Translations under genes and position numbers: made by a program | DNA from: Halieaceae bacterium | GTDB taxonomy: Bacteria > Pseudomonadota > Gammaproteobacteria > Pseudomonadales > Halieaceae | Length of the DNA: 32,009 nucleotides | Assembly (NCBI GenBank): GCA_028282105.1 | Contig: JANQIO010000075.1 | Span: forward strand, 1 to 32,009 | Reading direction: 5' to 3' | Shown: positions 8,658 to 16,615 of the stretch, piece after piece | Position numbering within the stretch: position 1 is the first letter of the stretch | Layout of the letters: every line of letters starts with the position of its first letter | Notes under the pieces: generated by a model | Told to the model about the DNA's origin: nothing | The model's database searches: none | Seen by the model: only the letters and a program-made list of their open reading frames with translations

Positions 8658-9887
8658 ATGCGCATAGCAGAAAAAAACGATAAGCAAAGCGCGCGGATGC
8701 CGAGGGCTTTTTTGGCGCCCTTTAGGGCCCTTTTCTGGGCAACCCTGATAGCTCTCCTGCAGATCATCGCGTTGAGTGCCTGTGTTGGCAACCTGCCCCA
8801 GTCTGCGCAGGCGCAGTACACGCCCGAGGAACTCATTCCCCAGCGCTCACCCTTCTATACCCGCGGCGACGTCAACCACCTGCCGGCAGTAGACCCGCTG
8901 GCACTGGATGAGGACATGCGGGCTTTTCTCGACGACGTGCAGGCCCGCAGTGGCTCACAGCGCGTGGTGCTGAACAATATTCTCCGCGGCCTGCTGGATG
9001 ACGACTCGGTCATCGAATACGACAACTTCAAAACCTATACCGCCCAGGAGGCCTTCCACGCCCGCAAGGGCAACTGCCTGGCATTTACCAACCTGTTTGT
9101 GGCGCTGGCCCGGGAGGCGGGGCTGGATGTCGAATACCAGGAGGTCGACATCCCGCACAACTGGGAGCGGCGCGGCGAAACCTGGGTCTACAACCGCCAC
9201 ATCAGCGCATATGTAAACCTGGGCATCGAGGGCAAGTTCTATATCGACTTCAACCTCAACCCCTCGGAGGTGGAGTTCTACGAGGCCAAGCGCATTACCG
9301 ACAAGGCCGCACTGGCCCAGTACCACAACAATATGGGGGTTTACTGGATCATGGGTGACCGCTATGACCTCGCCTACCTGCACCTCAGGGAGGCGATCAC
9401 ACTCACCAGCGGCGAACCCTGGTTCTGGACCAACCTGGGCGTGCTGTACAGCCGGGTTAATGACGACCGGCGCGCTGAGGCGGCCTGGCTGTATGCGGTT
9501 GAACTCGGCAACGATCACTCGGCCGAAAGCAACCTGGCGCGCTACTACCAGCGCAAGGGCCAGGACGAACTGGCCGATGAGTTTCAGCAGCGGGTGGAGC
9601 GTTTCCGGCTCAGGAACCCCTTCTACCGCTACGAGCTGGCCGAAACCGCCTACTACCGTGGCGACTACGACACCGCGATAAGCGAGCTGAAGACAGCCAT
9701 TCGCATCCGCAACAACGAGGAGCAGTTTCATCGCCTGCTGGGTCTCGCCTACGTGAAAACCGGCGCCAGTGACAAGGCCAGTACCGCTTTTGCCAATGCC
9801 GAGCTGGTATCCGGCAGTACCGATGCCCGTCGTATCTATGGTGAGAAGCAGAAAATCCTCCGGGAAAGCGTGGTCACAGAGCGATAA
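8658..9887 (+). CDS. Lipoprotein with transglutaminase-like domain and TPR repeats
   Basis: The product is a 409-residue predicted lipoprotein. A hydrophobic segment (FWATLIALLQIIALSAC) ends in a lipobox, with Cys42 as the lipidated residue. A transglutaminase/protease-like core follows. Cys140 in RKGNCLAFTNLF, His181 in NRHISAYVN and Asp197 in FYIDFNLNP form the expected Cys-His-Asp triad, so it may act as a periplasmic peptidase or amidase; the reaction is not known. The C-terminal half is TPR repeats (AQYHNNMGVYWIMGDRYDLA; YYRGDYDTAISELKTAI). The frame is open from a TTG at 8598, but ATG 8658 has AGGAAG just upstream and gives a compact lipoprotein signal. It is divergent from the exported TPR gene, and no partner gene is obvious. 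Confidence 0.85.
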   Translation: MRIAEKNDKQSARMPRAFLAPFRALFWATLIALLQIIALSACVGNLPQSAQAQYTPEELIPQRSPFYTRGDVNHLPAVDPLALDEDMRAFLDDVQARSGSQRVVLNNILRGLLDDDSVIEYDNFKTYTAQEAFHARKGNCLAFTNLFVALAREAGLDVEYQEVDIPHNWERRGETWVYNRHISAYVNLGIEGKFYIDFNLNPSEVEFYEAKRITDKAALAQYHNNMGVYWIMGDRYDLAYLHLREAITLTSGEPWFWTNLGVLYSRVNDDRRAEAAWLYAVELGNDHSAESNLARYYQRKGQDELADEFQQRVERFRLRNPFYRYELAETAYYRGDYDTAISELKTAIRIRNNEEQFHRLLGLAYVKTGASDKASTAFANAELVSGSTDARRIYGEKQKILRESVVTER

Positions 9888-9910
9888 TCCCGCCGAGCCT
9901 GGCATCGCCT

Positions 9911-9933
9911 ATCGTTCACCATTAGTGAACGAT
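9911..9933. promoter_or_regulatory. Perfect palindrome, candidate LysR-type operator
   Basis: The arms ATCGTTCAC (9911-9919) and GTGAACGAT (9925-9933) are perfectly complementary around CATTA. The centre fits the T-N11-A pattern of LysR-type binding sites (TCAC...GTGA). No T-run follows, so it is unlikely to be a terminator. It lies 76 bases upstream of the dehydrogenase-like gene. The right arm recurs exactly at 15683-15691 before the lysR gene. Confidence 0.6.
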
Positions 9934-10008
9934 CAGCTCGAAATAATCAATTTCACAGATGGATAGCGGGCAAGTACCGTAGCGCTTATCGTCAACGGAG
10001 CGCACCCC

Positions 10009-10983
10009 ATGTCACAGCTTTGCCAGGACACCGCCGCCACGCCCGAGTCTCATCTCAAACTGGTATCGGCACCGGCACAGAAACCTTTCAAGGTGACCAG
10101 CCATGGCATTGCGCGCGCGTATCCCAATAGTCTGCAGGGACTGCTGCGGGCCGCGGGTTCGGGCCTGAGCCTGGACCGGGCAGGCGAAGGCTCCTTCCGG
10201 AGCCGCGGCCGCCATGGTTTCGAGCTGTCTACCCGCGCCTTTCCAGAACTCAAGGCCCTGGCGCAGCCGGGCTTCAGCCTCAACCCGGTAGCCGGTTTGC
10301 CAGGCGTGCTCAAAGGCCTCGCACCCGAGCTGAACACGGTGATCATCGGCCTCCCGGAGCAGATAGACGACAAGGTGGGCGCAGCCCTGGGGCTGTTGCT
10401 GCGGCGGGTGTTGCCCGCTGAGGCGCAGGTCGTCGCGGTAGACCACCTGTTGGCCTATCGCAGCCTGCAGGCGCAGCTACCCGACGCCGACATCCGCCTG
10501 CTGGATGCTGCAGAAGTGATGAGTGAACTGGTTCAGTCCAGCAGCCGCGTCCCGGTGCTGGTGGTTCCTACTGAAATGGCGCCGGTGTTCACCGCCGCCG
10601 CCCTCGGCCTCAATGGCAGCAACGCGCTGGCCTGTCGCATCGAAGGCGGCCGCAACCGCCTGTGGTTTACCCACGAGAGCGATCGCGCGGCACCGGTAGA
10701 GCCGGCAGCCATGGTGCAAGCCCTGGGCTGGTTGCTACTGGCCATCGGCAAGCCCAGCGTGGCAGCCTGCCTGCACAACGCGGTGCTGAAAACCCTCGAG
10801 GATGGCATCCATACCGACGCCATCAGCCTGTTGAATCCCTACGCCACCCTGGTGGGTGATACCGCCATGCTGGACGCTATCACCGCGCGTCTCGGCCAGA
10901 AGCCGTCCCGGCTCAATGCCGTGGACTACGGCGTCCCACGGACCCGCACCCAGAGTCGGGCGACGCTCACCTGCGTGAGCTGA
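10009..10983 (+). CDS. Degenerate isocitrate/isopropylmalate dehydrogenase-like protein (probable pseudoenzyme)
   Basis: The product is a 324-residue protein that I align by eye to the isocitrate/isopropylmalate dehydrogenase fold. LNPVAGLPGVLKGLAPELNTVIIG (residues 91-114) follows the family's NVRPVKSLPG...DLVIIREN segment. DADIRLLDAAEVMSELVQ (159-176) matches the PDIE...VDAAAMQLV segment. GKPSVAACLHNAVLKTLEDG (247-266) with NPYATLVGD matches the C-terminal helices. Key catalytic elements are absent: the REN motif has become GLPEQ (114-118), the HKxN lysine region reads AVDHLLAY, and NLYGDILSD is replaced by PTEMAPVFT. The N-terminal nucleotide-binding part is shortened. It is therefore unlikely to be an active dehydrogenase and may be regulatory or structural. 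ATG 10009 has GGAG 8 bases upstream. The neighbouring dab operon and shared operator half-site suggest a link to CO2/bicarbonate metabolism, which is inference. Confidence 0.62.
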   Translation: MSQLCQDTAATPESHLKLVSAPAQKPFKVTSHGIARAYPNSLQGLLRAAGSGLSLDRAGEGSFRSRGRHGFELSTRAFPELKALAQPGFSLNPVAGLPGVLKGLAPELNTVIIGLPEQIDDKVGAALGLLLRRVLPAEAQVVAVDHLLAYRSLQAQLPDADIRLLDAAEVMSELVQSSSRVPVLVVPTEMAPVFTAAALGLNGSNALACRIEGGRNRLWFTHESDRAAPVEPAAMVQALGWLLLAIGKPSVAACLHNAVLKTLEDGIHTDAISLLNPYATLVGDTAMLDAITARLGQKPSRLNAVDYGVPRTRTQSRATLTCVS

Positions 10984-11137
10984 GGGGCTCTCAGCTAGCT
11001 CGGCGCTACGTCCTACATCCTCCGTTCTACCCAACCACAGTTGGCCCGCCCTGGCATCGCGCACCGGAATCCGGGCGCGGCCCGTGCCTATCGAGTGCAA
11101 TGACACCTGGATTTGCGGGAGTGCAGGGAAGCGGAAC

Positions 11138-11168
11138 AAAAAAAAGCGCCTCATCACTGGGGCGCTTT
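11138..11168 (-). terminator. Terminator of the dabB-dabA-arsR operon
   Basis: The sequence AAAGCGCC (11143-11150) pairs with GGCGCTTT (11161-11168) across a 10-base loop. Read on the minus strand, the stem is followed by eight T residues. It lies 40 bases beyond the arsR stop. On the plus strand it is followed only by a broken T-run, so it may also weakly terminate the dehydrogenase-like gene. The rest of 10984-11137 shows nothing else. Confidence 0.85.
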
Positions 11169-11208
11169 CTTGTCACTGGGGCCTGAAGCCGCAGACGTCA
11201 GTATAGGG

Positions 11209-11604
11209 TCAGCCGTTGCCGGCCTTCCTGGGCGTTCCCCGGGCGACGTCGGAGAAAGCGCTGACCCACAGACTGCGTGCATCATTGACCTGCTCGTCAG
11301 TGACATCGCCAATGTTGCCGGCCACGAAATCCACCCCGTCTACCAGCCACCAGGCCAGTTGATTGGTGGACAGATCGTAGATGCGCTCCCGGCCCTCGGC
11401 CTTTTCCACCACCAGCCGGTGCGTGCGCAGCAGGGCCAGGTGCTGGGACACCCGGGTCTGCGGCAGATCCAGCTTGTTGGCGATATTGCTCACGCTGTGC
11501 TCGCCGCGGCTGGCCAGGAACTGAATAATAAGGATGCGATCCGGGTGGGACAGCACTTTTAACAGCGCACTCAGTTCACGCGCTACGATCTTCCGGTTAG
11601 GCAT
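11209..11604 (-). CDS. ArsR-family winged-helix regulator
   Basis: The product is a 131-residue transcription regulator of the ArsR/SmtB fold. The helix-turn-helix is recognisable (HPDRILIIQFLASRGEHSVS, then LDLPQTRVSQHLALLR), followed by the wing (EKAEGRERIYDLS). Metal-binding cysteines typical of ArsR are absent, so a non-metal signal is likely. A longer frame starts within dabA; ATG 11604 is preferred because it lies one base after the dabA stop, with GAGG 9 bases upstream. It is the last gene of the dabB-dabA-arsR operon and is followed by a terminator. It probably regulates this operon, but that is inference from position. Confidence 0.88.
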   Translation of the reverse strand: MPNRKIVARELSALLKVLSHPDRILIIQFLASRGEHSVSNIANKLDLPQTRVSQHLALLRTHRLVVEKAEGRERIYDLSTNQLAWWLVDGVDFVAGNIGDVTDEQVNDARSLWVSAFSDVARGTPRKAGNG

Positions 11605-11605
11605 A

Positions 11606-14041
11606 TCAGGCGGCCTCGCTCTGGCTGGATTTCGCTTCACCCTCGGCCAGTACAGCTACCCACTCTGCGCTGTCTGTGCGGCGTAGCAGTACGCCCTCAT
11701 CATCCAGTGCGTGCATCTGTATCCAGCCGTTGTTGACCAGATCGGCCAACCCACTGTGCTGATAGATCACGTAGTCAATGGCCTCGACCGGTGCCGCGAT
11801 GACAGCCATCAGGCGCAGCGGCTCGTGGAAGAAGGACTGACCGTCATGCAGTGACTGCAGTGGCAGGCCCGAGCGAAGATCACCGTCCACGCCTTCGAAC
11901 ACACCCACGCCGCCGACAACATTGTGCAGGGTTTTGTCACCACTGCCGAAGTGCTTGTTGTCCACGGTAGAACCGTAGTACTGCATGGTAATCCAACTTG
12001 CTACGACCAGCGGGGCGGTAAGGATTACTTCCAGTACGCCGTACTCCTTGTCATTGCGGTGATCGTACTCGTGCAGGAAAGTCCTGCCGGAGAGGTCCAG
12101 ACCGCGGGTCTTGTCGCGAGGCGCAGCAATAAACGCCCGACAACCCGCCAGGCCCCACTCCGGGCGCACCTCGGACCAGTCGCTGGCGCGGCGCAGCAGC
12201 GACTGCCCGCTCACCGCATTGAGGTCGGCGGCGCGTTCGCTGCGCGTCGCCCGTGCCGTCAGGGTGGCGTGGTGCGCGAAGGCATCGAGCTGAGCCGAGG
12301 GCAGCAACAGATCGGTATCCAGCAGGGTCAGCTCATCGGTGGTGGTGTCATGAATAGCTGCCGCAAATTGGGTGTCCGCCGGAATCTCGATGCCGCGCTC
12401 GATCAGTCCTGCGCGTACCGCGCCGTCGTTGAGCAAACCAGCGGCGATGCGCGCGTTCGCGTCACCGGCATGACCGCCGCAGGCGCCGCAATCCAGCGCC
12501 GACGCGTAGGGATTGTTGGCCACCGAGGCCCCGTGGCCCGCCAGCACAACCAGCGGTGCAAAACCACTGGTGAGCGACATGCCGCGCAGCAGACCTTCTG
12601 CCATATCGATCTTCTCTGCCGGCGTCGCCTTGAGTTCAGGCGCCGCTGCCGGCGCGGCTTTTGCCTCCCAGCCAAGGCTGGCCTTGACCAGCTTCCAGGC
12701 ATAACCGAGACCCAGGGCCTCGACGTAGCTGAAGCCCGCAATCCCGGCGCGCTGGAAACGCGCCCAGCGGCCTTCCATAAACTGGCGCGTGGCGCGGCTG
12801 GCAGGCTCATGGCTGCAGGCGCTATGGCCGGGCTCCAACAGCACCGGGCAACGCGCGCTGTCACCGTCAATCTCGGATTCCAGATTTACGGCCAGGCCGA
12901 AGAAACCCGCAAAGCCAATGGTTTCGATCTTCAGCGCCGGGCTTTGCTCAAGGGCGCGTCGATAGCGTTCCGAACGCACATCGATACAAAACGCCGCCTG
13001 TACATCCGGTCGCGCTGCACGCTCAGCGGCGCTCTGGCTGTTGAGTAGTTCAGCCAGCTCGCGTTGGGCGGCGTAATCCTGAGCCACCTGCAGCGTCAGG
13101 TCGGTCCAGTTGAGGGCCAGCCACTGGGCGCTGTCATCGTCGGTGTAATGATGGGTGCTGGCATGCCAGTGTTTCGCCAGCCCGGTATTGCCGAGGCAGC
13201 GGAACAGCACCAACTCCCAGCTGGCGCGAATGGCCAGTAGCTGGCGAGCGGCACTACCGTCTTCGCCGCGCAGCTCTTTCGTCCAGCCGCGGTAGCGGGC
13301 ATAGGCAGCCCAGCCCGAGACATCGGCGAGCAGGCGGTGGAAGTAGTCGGTGAGGGCGTCGGGGGCAAGCGAGAGTTCCTGCGCCAGCAGAATCAGCAGC
13401 GCGGTCGGCTCGGCAGGCAGCTCGGCAAAGGCTTCGCGAGCGCCCTTGAGCCCCAGTAGCTCGGCGCTGCGATCGATAGCAGCCAGCGCCTGGTAGGAGG
13501 TCCAGGGATCAGCCTCCTGGCCTCCGGCAGACCACACCGCCAGGCCCTGGTCGAAGTAGTCCGCGGCCCAGTTGGAGATGGCATTGGTGATAAAACCTTC
13601 CCAGTCCGTGCTATCGCTCCGTTGCGCCAGTGAGGCCACGGTAGGCAGTTTGAACAGGTCAGAGGGCGCCTCATTCTTGAGCGCCTCTGCCCGCACACGC
13701 TCCACGGAGGTGACATGGCGGCGACCGTGACGAGAGAGTTTCTCGATCGCCATGGCGATGTCCTGGTCACGAATATGGCCCTCGGCAATGCGCTCAGCGT
13801 AATAGCTCCGCGGCATGGTCAGGCGCGCCCCCAGGGTCCTGGCTGAGAGATAACCTGCGTCCTGCAGATCGTAATCCGCCATGCCCATCAACGGGTTTAC
13901 GGCTACGAAGGACTTCAACGGCCAGAGCGGCGCAATGCGGGCCGCTGCGTCACTGGCAGCGCGGTCCACTTTCAGGTCCAGCCCCGTGGTGTCAATCTCT
14001 TGCGATGCGGCTACAGCTTCCGGAGGTAGCGTTGCATTCAT
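11606..14041 (-). CDS. dabA: DabA, zinc-dependent subunit of DAB inorganic-carbon accumulation complex (DUF2309)
   Basis: The product is an 811-residue member of the DUF2309/UPF0753 family, DabA of the DAB system. It has a beta-carbonic-anhydrase-like active site thought to convert CO2 to bicarbonate vectorially, coupled to cation flow through DabB at the inner membrane. The diagnostic residues are present: Cys352-x-Asp354 (FCIDVRSER), His503 (LAGHGASVANNP) and Cys518 (LDCGACGGHAGD). The 15-residue spacing between His503 and Cys518 matches that reported for Halothiobacillus DabA2. Length is normal for the family. AAGGAG lies 8 bases before the ATG, and dabB ends 2 bases upstream, so the genes are co-transcribed. 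In a heterotroph, DAB systems can supply bicarbonate for carboxylation reactions. Confidence 0.95.
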   Translation of the reverse strand: MNATLPPEAVAASQEIDTTGLDLKVDRAASDAAARIAPLWPLKSFVAVNPLMGMADYDLQDAGYLSARTLGARLTMPRSYYAERIAEGHIRDQDIAMAIEKLSRHGRRHVTSVERVRAEALKNEAPSDLFKLPTVASLAQRSDSTDWEGFITNAISNWAADYFDQGLAVWSAGGQEADPWTSYQALAAIDRSAELLGLKGAREAFAELPAEPTALLILLAQELSLAPDALTDYFHRLLADVSGWAAYARYRGWTKELRGEDGSAARQLLAIRASWELVLFRCLGNTGLAKHWHASTHHYTDDDSAQWLALNWTDLTLQVAQDYAAQRELAELLNSQSAAERAARPDVQAAFCIDVRSERYRRALEQSPALKIETIGFAGFFGLAVNLESEIDGDSARCPVLLEPGHSACSHEPASRATRQFMEGRWARFQRAGIAGFSYVEALGLGYAWKLVKASLGWEAKAAPAAAPELKATPAEKIDMAEGLLRGMSLTSGFAPLVVLAGHGASVANNPYASALDCGACGGHAGDANARIAAGLLNDGAVRAGLIERGIEIPADTQFAAAIHDTTTDELTLLDTDLLLPSAQLDAFAHHATLTARATRSERAADLNAVSGQSLLRRASDWSEVRPEWGLAGCRAFIAAPRDKTRGLDLSGRTFLHEYDHRNDKEYGVLEVILTAPLVVASWITMQYYGSTVDNKHFGSGDKTLHNVVGGVGVFEGVDGDLRSGLPLQSLHDGQSFFHEPLRLMAVIAAPVEAIDYVIYQHSGLADLVNNGWIQMHALDDEGVLLRRTDSAEWVAVLAEGEAKSSQSEAA

Positions 14042-14043
14042 GG

Positions 14044-15585
14044 TCAGGCTCCTTGACGAGGGCTTTCAGCGCGGTATGCACCCAGCCAGCGATTGATGAA
14101 CAGGTTGATGTAGAGGCCGCGGGCCAGGTGCACCCGCAGGGCACTGAAGCGTGCCCGGGCAAGACCCGCGCTTTGCATCAGGGCGATCGTCGTAAATCCA
14201 AGCACCACAGCCAGCAGCAGGCCACGACCAAACAGCCCCGGCTCGCGGCCGGCGACCAGCACATCGGCCAGCGCCAGTGAGGCCAGGGTCTGCAGCGCGA
14301 AGTAGGCACCGGTTACCGCTGCGGCGCCACCCAGCAGACGCAGGTAACGTCCCGGCGATTGCACCGGGGCGTCCAGGAACAGCCACAGGCCCAGTACCAG
14401 CATCCAGCCCAGGCTGAACACCACCGGCTGTGCCTGCCAGCCAAAGCCAGCCAGCGATGCCACACCGACATACACTGCGGCCAGGGCGGCCAGCAACAGC
14501 AGGCCCTGGGCCATGCCGCCGGCCCGGGCGCCCTGCTCCCAGGCCTCCACGCGCAGGCGGCGGACAACGTCGCCACTGCTCAGGAAGGCATGGGCTTTGT
14601 ACAGCGAGTGGCCCACCAGGTGCACCACCGCCGCCGTGTAGGCGCCGAGACCGCACTGCATCATCATGAAACCCATCTGCCCCACGGTTGAGTAAGCCAG
14701 GGCGGACTTGATGGAAGGCTGGGTGAGCATGATGGCGGTACCTACCGCCGCGGTCACGGCACCGATAGCCGCCACAGTGAGCCCGATCGACGGTGCTGCC
14801 AGCATCAGGTCGGAGAAGCGCAGGAACAGAAAACCACCGGCGTTGACAATGCCCGCGTGCAGCAGTGCCGACACCGGCGTCGGCGTTTCCATGACCTCAA
14901 CCAGCCAGCCGTGGGTGGGGAACTGGGCAGACTTCAATACAGCGGTAAGCGCAAGCAGGGCCGCAGCGGCCTTGGCGGCGCCGGGCAACTCGCCGGGCAG
15001 CGTGCGAATGGTTTCGGCCAGGGCGCCGATCTCGGCGGTGCCAAATTCTGCAATCAGCAGGCCACAGGCAACAATCAACGACAGGTCGCCAAAGCGGGCG
15101 AGGATGAACTTCTTGGTAGCGGCCACCCGCGCCATGCGTCGCTCGCGGCGGAACAGCAACAGCCGGTTGAGCAACAGGCTCATAGCCACCCAGGCGCCGA
15201 CCAGCAGGTAGAGATTGCCGGCAGCCACCAGCGTCGTCACCGCTGCCAGGGTGAGCGCCAGCTCGGCCATAAACTGACCGTGGCGTGGATCTCCCGCCAG
15301 GTACTGACGACTGTAGTGCAATACCGAGGTGCCCAGGAAGCTGACCAGCAGCAGCAATATGGCACTCAGGGCGTCCACCCGGACCGAGACACCGACGCCG
15401 GCAAGACCCAGCACCGGGCTTTGGCCAGCGCCGGCGGTCAGCGCCAGCCAACCGGTGCCGACCGCGGCCAACACCGGCAGCCACACGAGCCCCAGGGGCC
15501 AACGGGCCGGTGAACGCAGCATCAACAACGCCATTCCCAGGTAGAGTACCGGAATCGCCACCGGCAGCAGATACAAAGAAGACAT
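14044..15585 (-). CDS. dabB: DabB, NuoL-like membrane subunit of the DAB complex
   Basis: The product is a 513-residue polytopic membrane protein of the NADH-quinone oxidoreductase subunit 5/Mrp antiporter family (Proton_antipo_M). About 13-14 hydrophobic segments are visible. The family-typical region YSTVGQMGFMMMQCGLGAY followed by HLVGHSLYKAHAFLSSG is intact, with its conserved His and Lys. No other complex I or Mrp genes are nearby. Directly preceding dabA, it is DabB, the presumed ion channel that energises DabA. ATG 15585 is preceded by a modest GGAA. It is divergent from lysR, with a 133-base shared control region. Confidence 0.93.
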   Translation of the reverse strand: MSSLYLLPVAIPVLYLGMALLMLRSPARWPLGLVWLPVLAAVGTGWLALTAGAGQSPVLGLAGVGVSVRVDALSAILLLLVSFLGTSVLHYSRQYLAGDPRHGQFMAELALTLAAVTTLVAAGNLYLLVGAWVAMSLLLNRLLLFRRERRMARVAATKKFILARFGDLSLIVACGLLIAEFGTAEIGALAETIRTLPGELPGAAKAAAALLALTAVLKSAQFPTHGWLVEVMETPTPVSALLHAGIVNAGGFLFLRFSDLMLAAPSIGLTVAAIGAVTAAVGTAIMLTQPSIKSALAYSTVGQMGFMMMQCGLGAYTAAVVHLVGHSLYKAHAFLSSGDVVRRLRVEAWEQGARAGGMAQGLLLLAALAAVYVGVASLAGFGWQAQPVVFSLGWMLVLGLWLFLDAPVQSPGRYLRLLGGAAAVTGAYFALQTLASLALADVLVAGREPGLFGRGLLLAVVLGFTTIALMQSAGLARARFSALRVHLARGLYINLFINRWLGAYRAESPRQGA

Positions 15586-15718
15586 AGCTATTCCATTCGC
15601 CGTACTAGATGAATGCGGGCTAGTTTGCAGAAATCAGGTTGATTGATAAAATTGAAAGATATCAACGTTTCATTCTTTAAAAGTGAACGATTGAAGCAGG
15701 CTGCGGGAGGGCTCGATC
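15586..15718. promoter_or_regulatory. Shared dabB/lysR control region with operator-like half-sites
   Basis: This AT-richer divergent region holds GTGAACGAT at 15683-15691, identical to one arm of the palindrome at 9911-9933; the opposite half (15669-15677) matches only 5 of 9 positions. A second inverted repeat, GTTGAT (15638-15643) and ATCAAC (15661-15666), lies upstream. For lysR a weak promoter TTGAAA (15652-15657), 18 bases, TTTAAA (15676-15681) is possible. LysR-type regulators commonly bind such divergent regions. Confidence 0.5.
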
Positions 15719-16597
15719 ATGCGCCTCAACTACAACCATCTGCGCTACTTCTGGGCGGTTGCGCACAACGGCAACCTCACACGCACGGCGGAGCAGCTGC
15801 ATGTCTCCCAATCCGCCCTTTCGCTGCAGATCAAGAAACTCGAGGAACAGCTCGGCCATGAGCTGTTCGAGCGGCGCGGCAAGCAGCTGGTGCTGACCGA
15901 GGCGGGGCGGCTGGCGCTGGATCACGCCGACGTGATCTTCGCCAGTGGCACCGAACTCCTGAACACGCTCAGCGGCGAGGGCTCGTCGAAGGAGGTGTTG
16001 CGAATCGGCGCGCTATCGACCCTGTCACGCAACTTCCAGATTGCCTTCCTCGATCCCCTGGTAGGCCGGGAGCAGACCGAGGTCGTGGTGCGCTCCGGCA
16101 ACCTTGCCGACCTGCTGGCGCAGCTGGAAGCCCATCGCCTGGACGTTGTGTTGACCAATACCGCCCCACCTCGCGATGCTGCCACGCCCTGGATCGTGCG
16201 CAGCCTGGACAGCCAGCCCGTCAGCCTGGTGGGCTTTCCTGAAAAGCTCCGAGAGGGACGTAGCCTGGAAGACGCGCTACGGCAGGAGCCGCTGGTCGTA
16301 CCCACCCTGGAAACCGCCGTCCGCACCGCCTTCGACACCTACTGCGACGAGCACGATATCCGCCCCAATATCGTCGCCGAAGTGGATGATATGGCGCTAC
16401 TGCGGGTACTGGCTCGCCGCAACTACGGCGCCGCGGTCACGCCCGCTATCGTGGTGAGAGACGAATTGGCCAGTGGCCAGCTGGTGGAGATTGCGCACTT
16501 CCCGGGGGTGGAGGAGCGCTTTCAGGCCATCACCCTGTCACGCCAGTTTCCCAATCCGCTGCTGCGACTGCTGTTTGAGGGCATGGATGTGGAGTAA
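15719..16597 (+). CDS. LysR-family regulator, NhaR-like
   Basis: The product is a 292-residue LysR-type regulator. The N-terminal winged HTH (residues 1-62) begins MRLNYNHLRYFWAVAHNGNL and resembles NhaR (NYNHLYYFW). The rest is the substrate-binding domain that senses a small effector. ATG 15719 has GGGAGG 8 bases upstream. It is transcribed away from dabB, the classic arrangement for a LysR protein controlling its neighbour, so it is the probable regulator of the dab operon. The inducing signal (CO2, bicarbonate, sodium or pH) cannot be read from the sequence. Confidence 0.92.
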   Translation: MRLNYNHLRYFWAVAHNGNLTRTAEQLHVSQSALSLQIKKLEEQLGHELFERRGKQLVLTEAGRLALDHADVIFASGTELLNTLSGEGSSKEVLRIGALSTLSRNFQIAFLDPLVGREQTEVVVRSGNLADLLAQLEAHRLDVVLTNTAPPRDAATPWIVRSLDSQPVSLVGFPEKLREGRSLEDALRQEPLVVPTLETAVRTAFDTYCDEHDIRPNIVAEVDDMALLRVLARRNYGAAVTPAIVVRDELASGQLVEIAHFPGVEERFQAITLSRQFPNPLLRLLFEGMDVE

Positions 16598-16615
16598 GCC
16601 CCGTCTATGATGTAC

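Noticed and set aside
9911-9933. Terminator for the transglutaminase-like lipoprotein gene
   Set aside because: The hairpin is only moderately GC-rich and is followed by CAGCTCG rather than T residues, so an operator is the better reading.
11924-13048. 374-codon plus-strand open frame opposite dabA
   Set aside because: It is fully antisense to dabA, whose active-site residues are conserved in the other frame. Its composition is Arg/Gln-rich with no ribosome binding site.
14044-15585. Complex I subunit NuoL or Mrp antiporter subunit
   Set aside because: No other nuo or mrp genes adjoin it, and it directly precedes dabA with 2-base spacing, so DabB is the better assignment.
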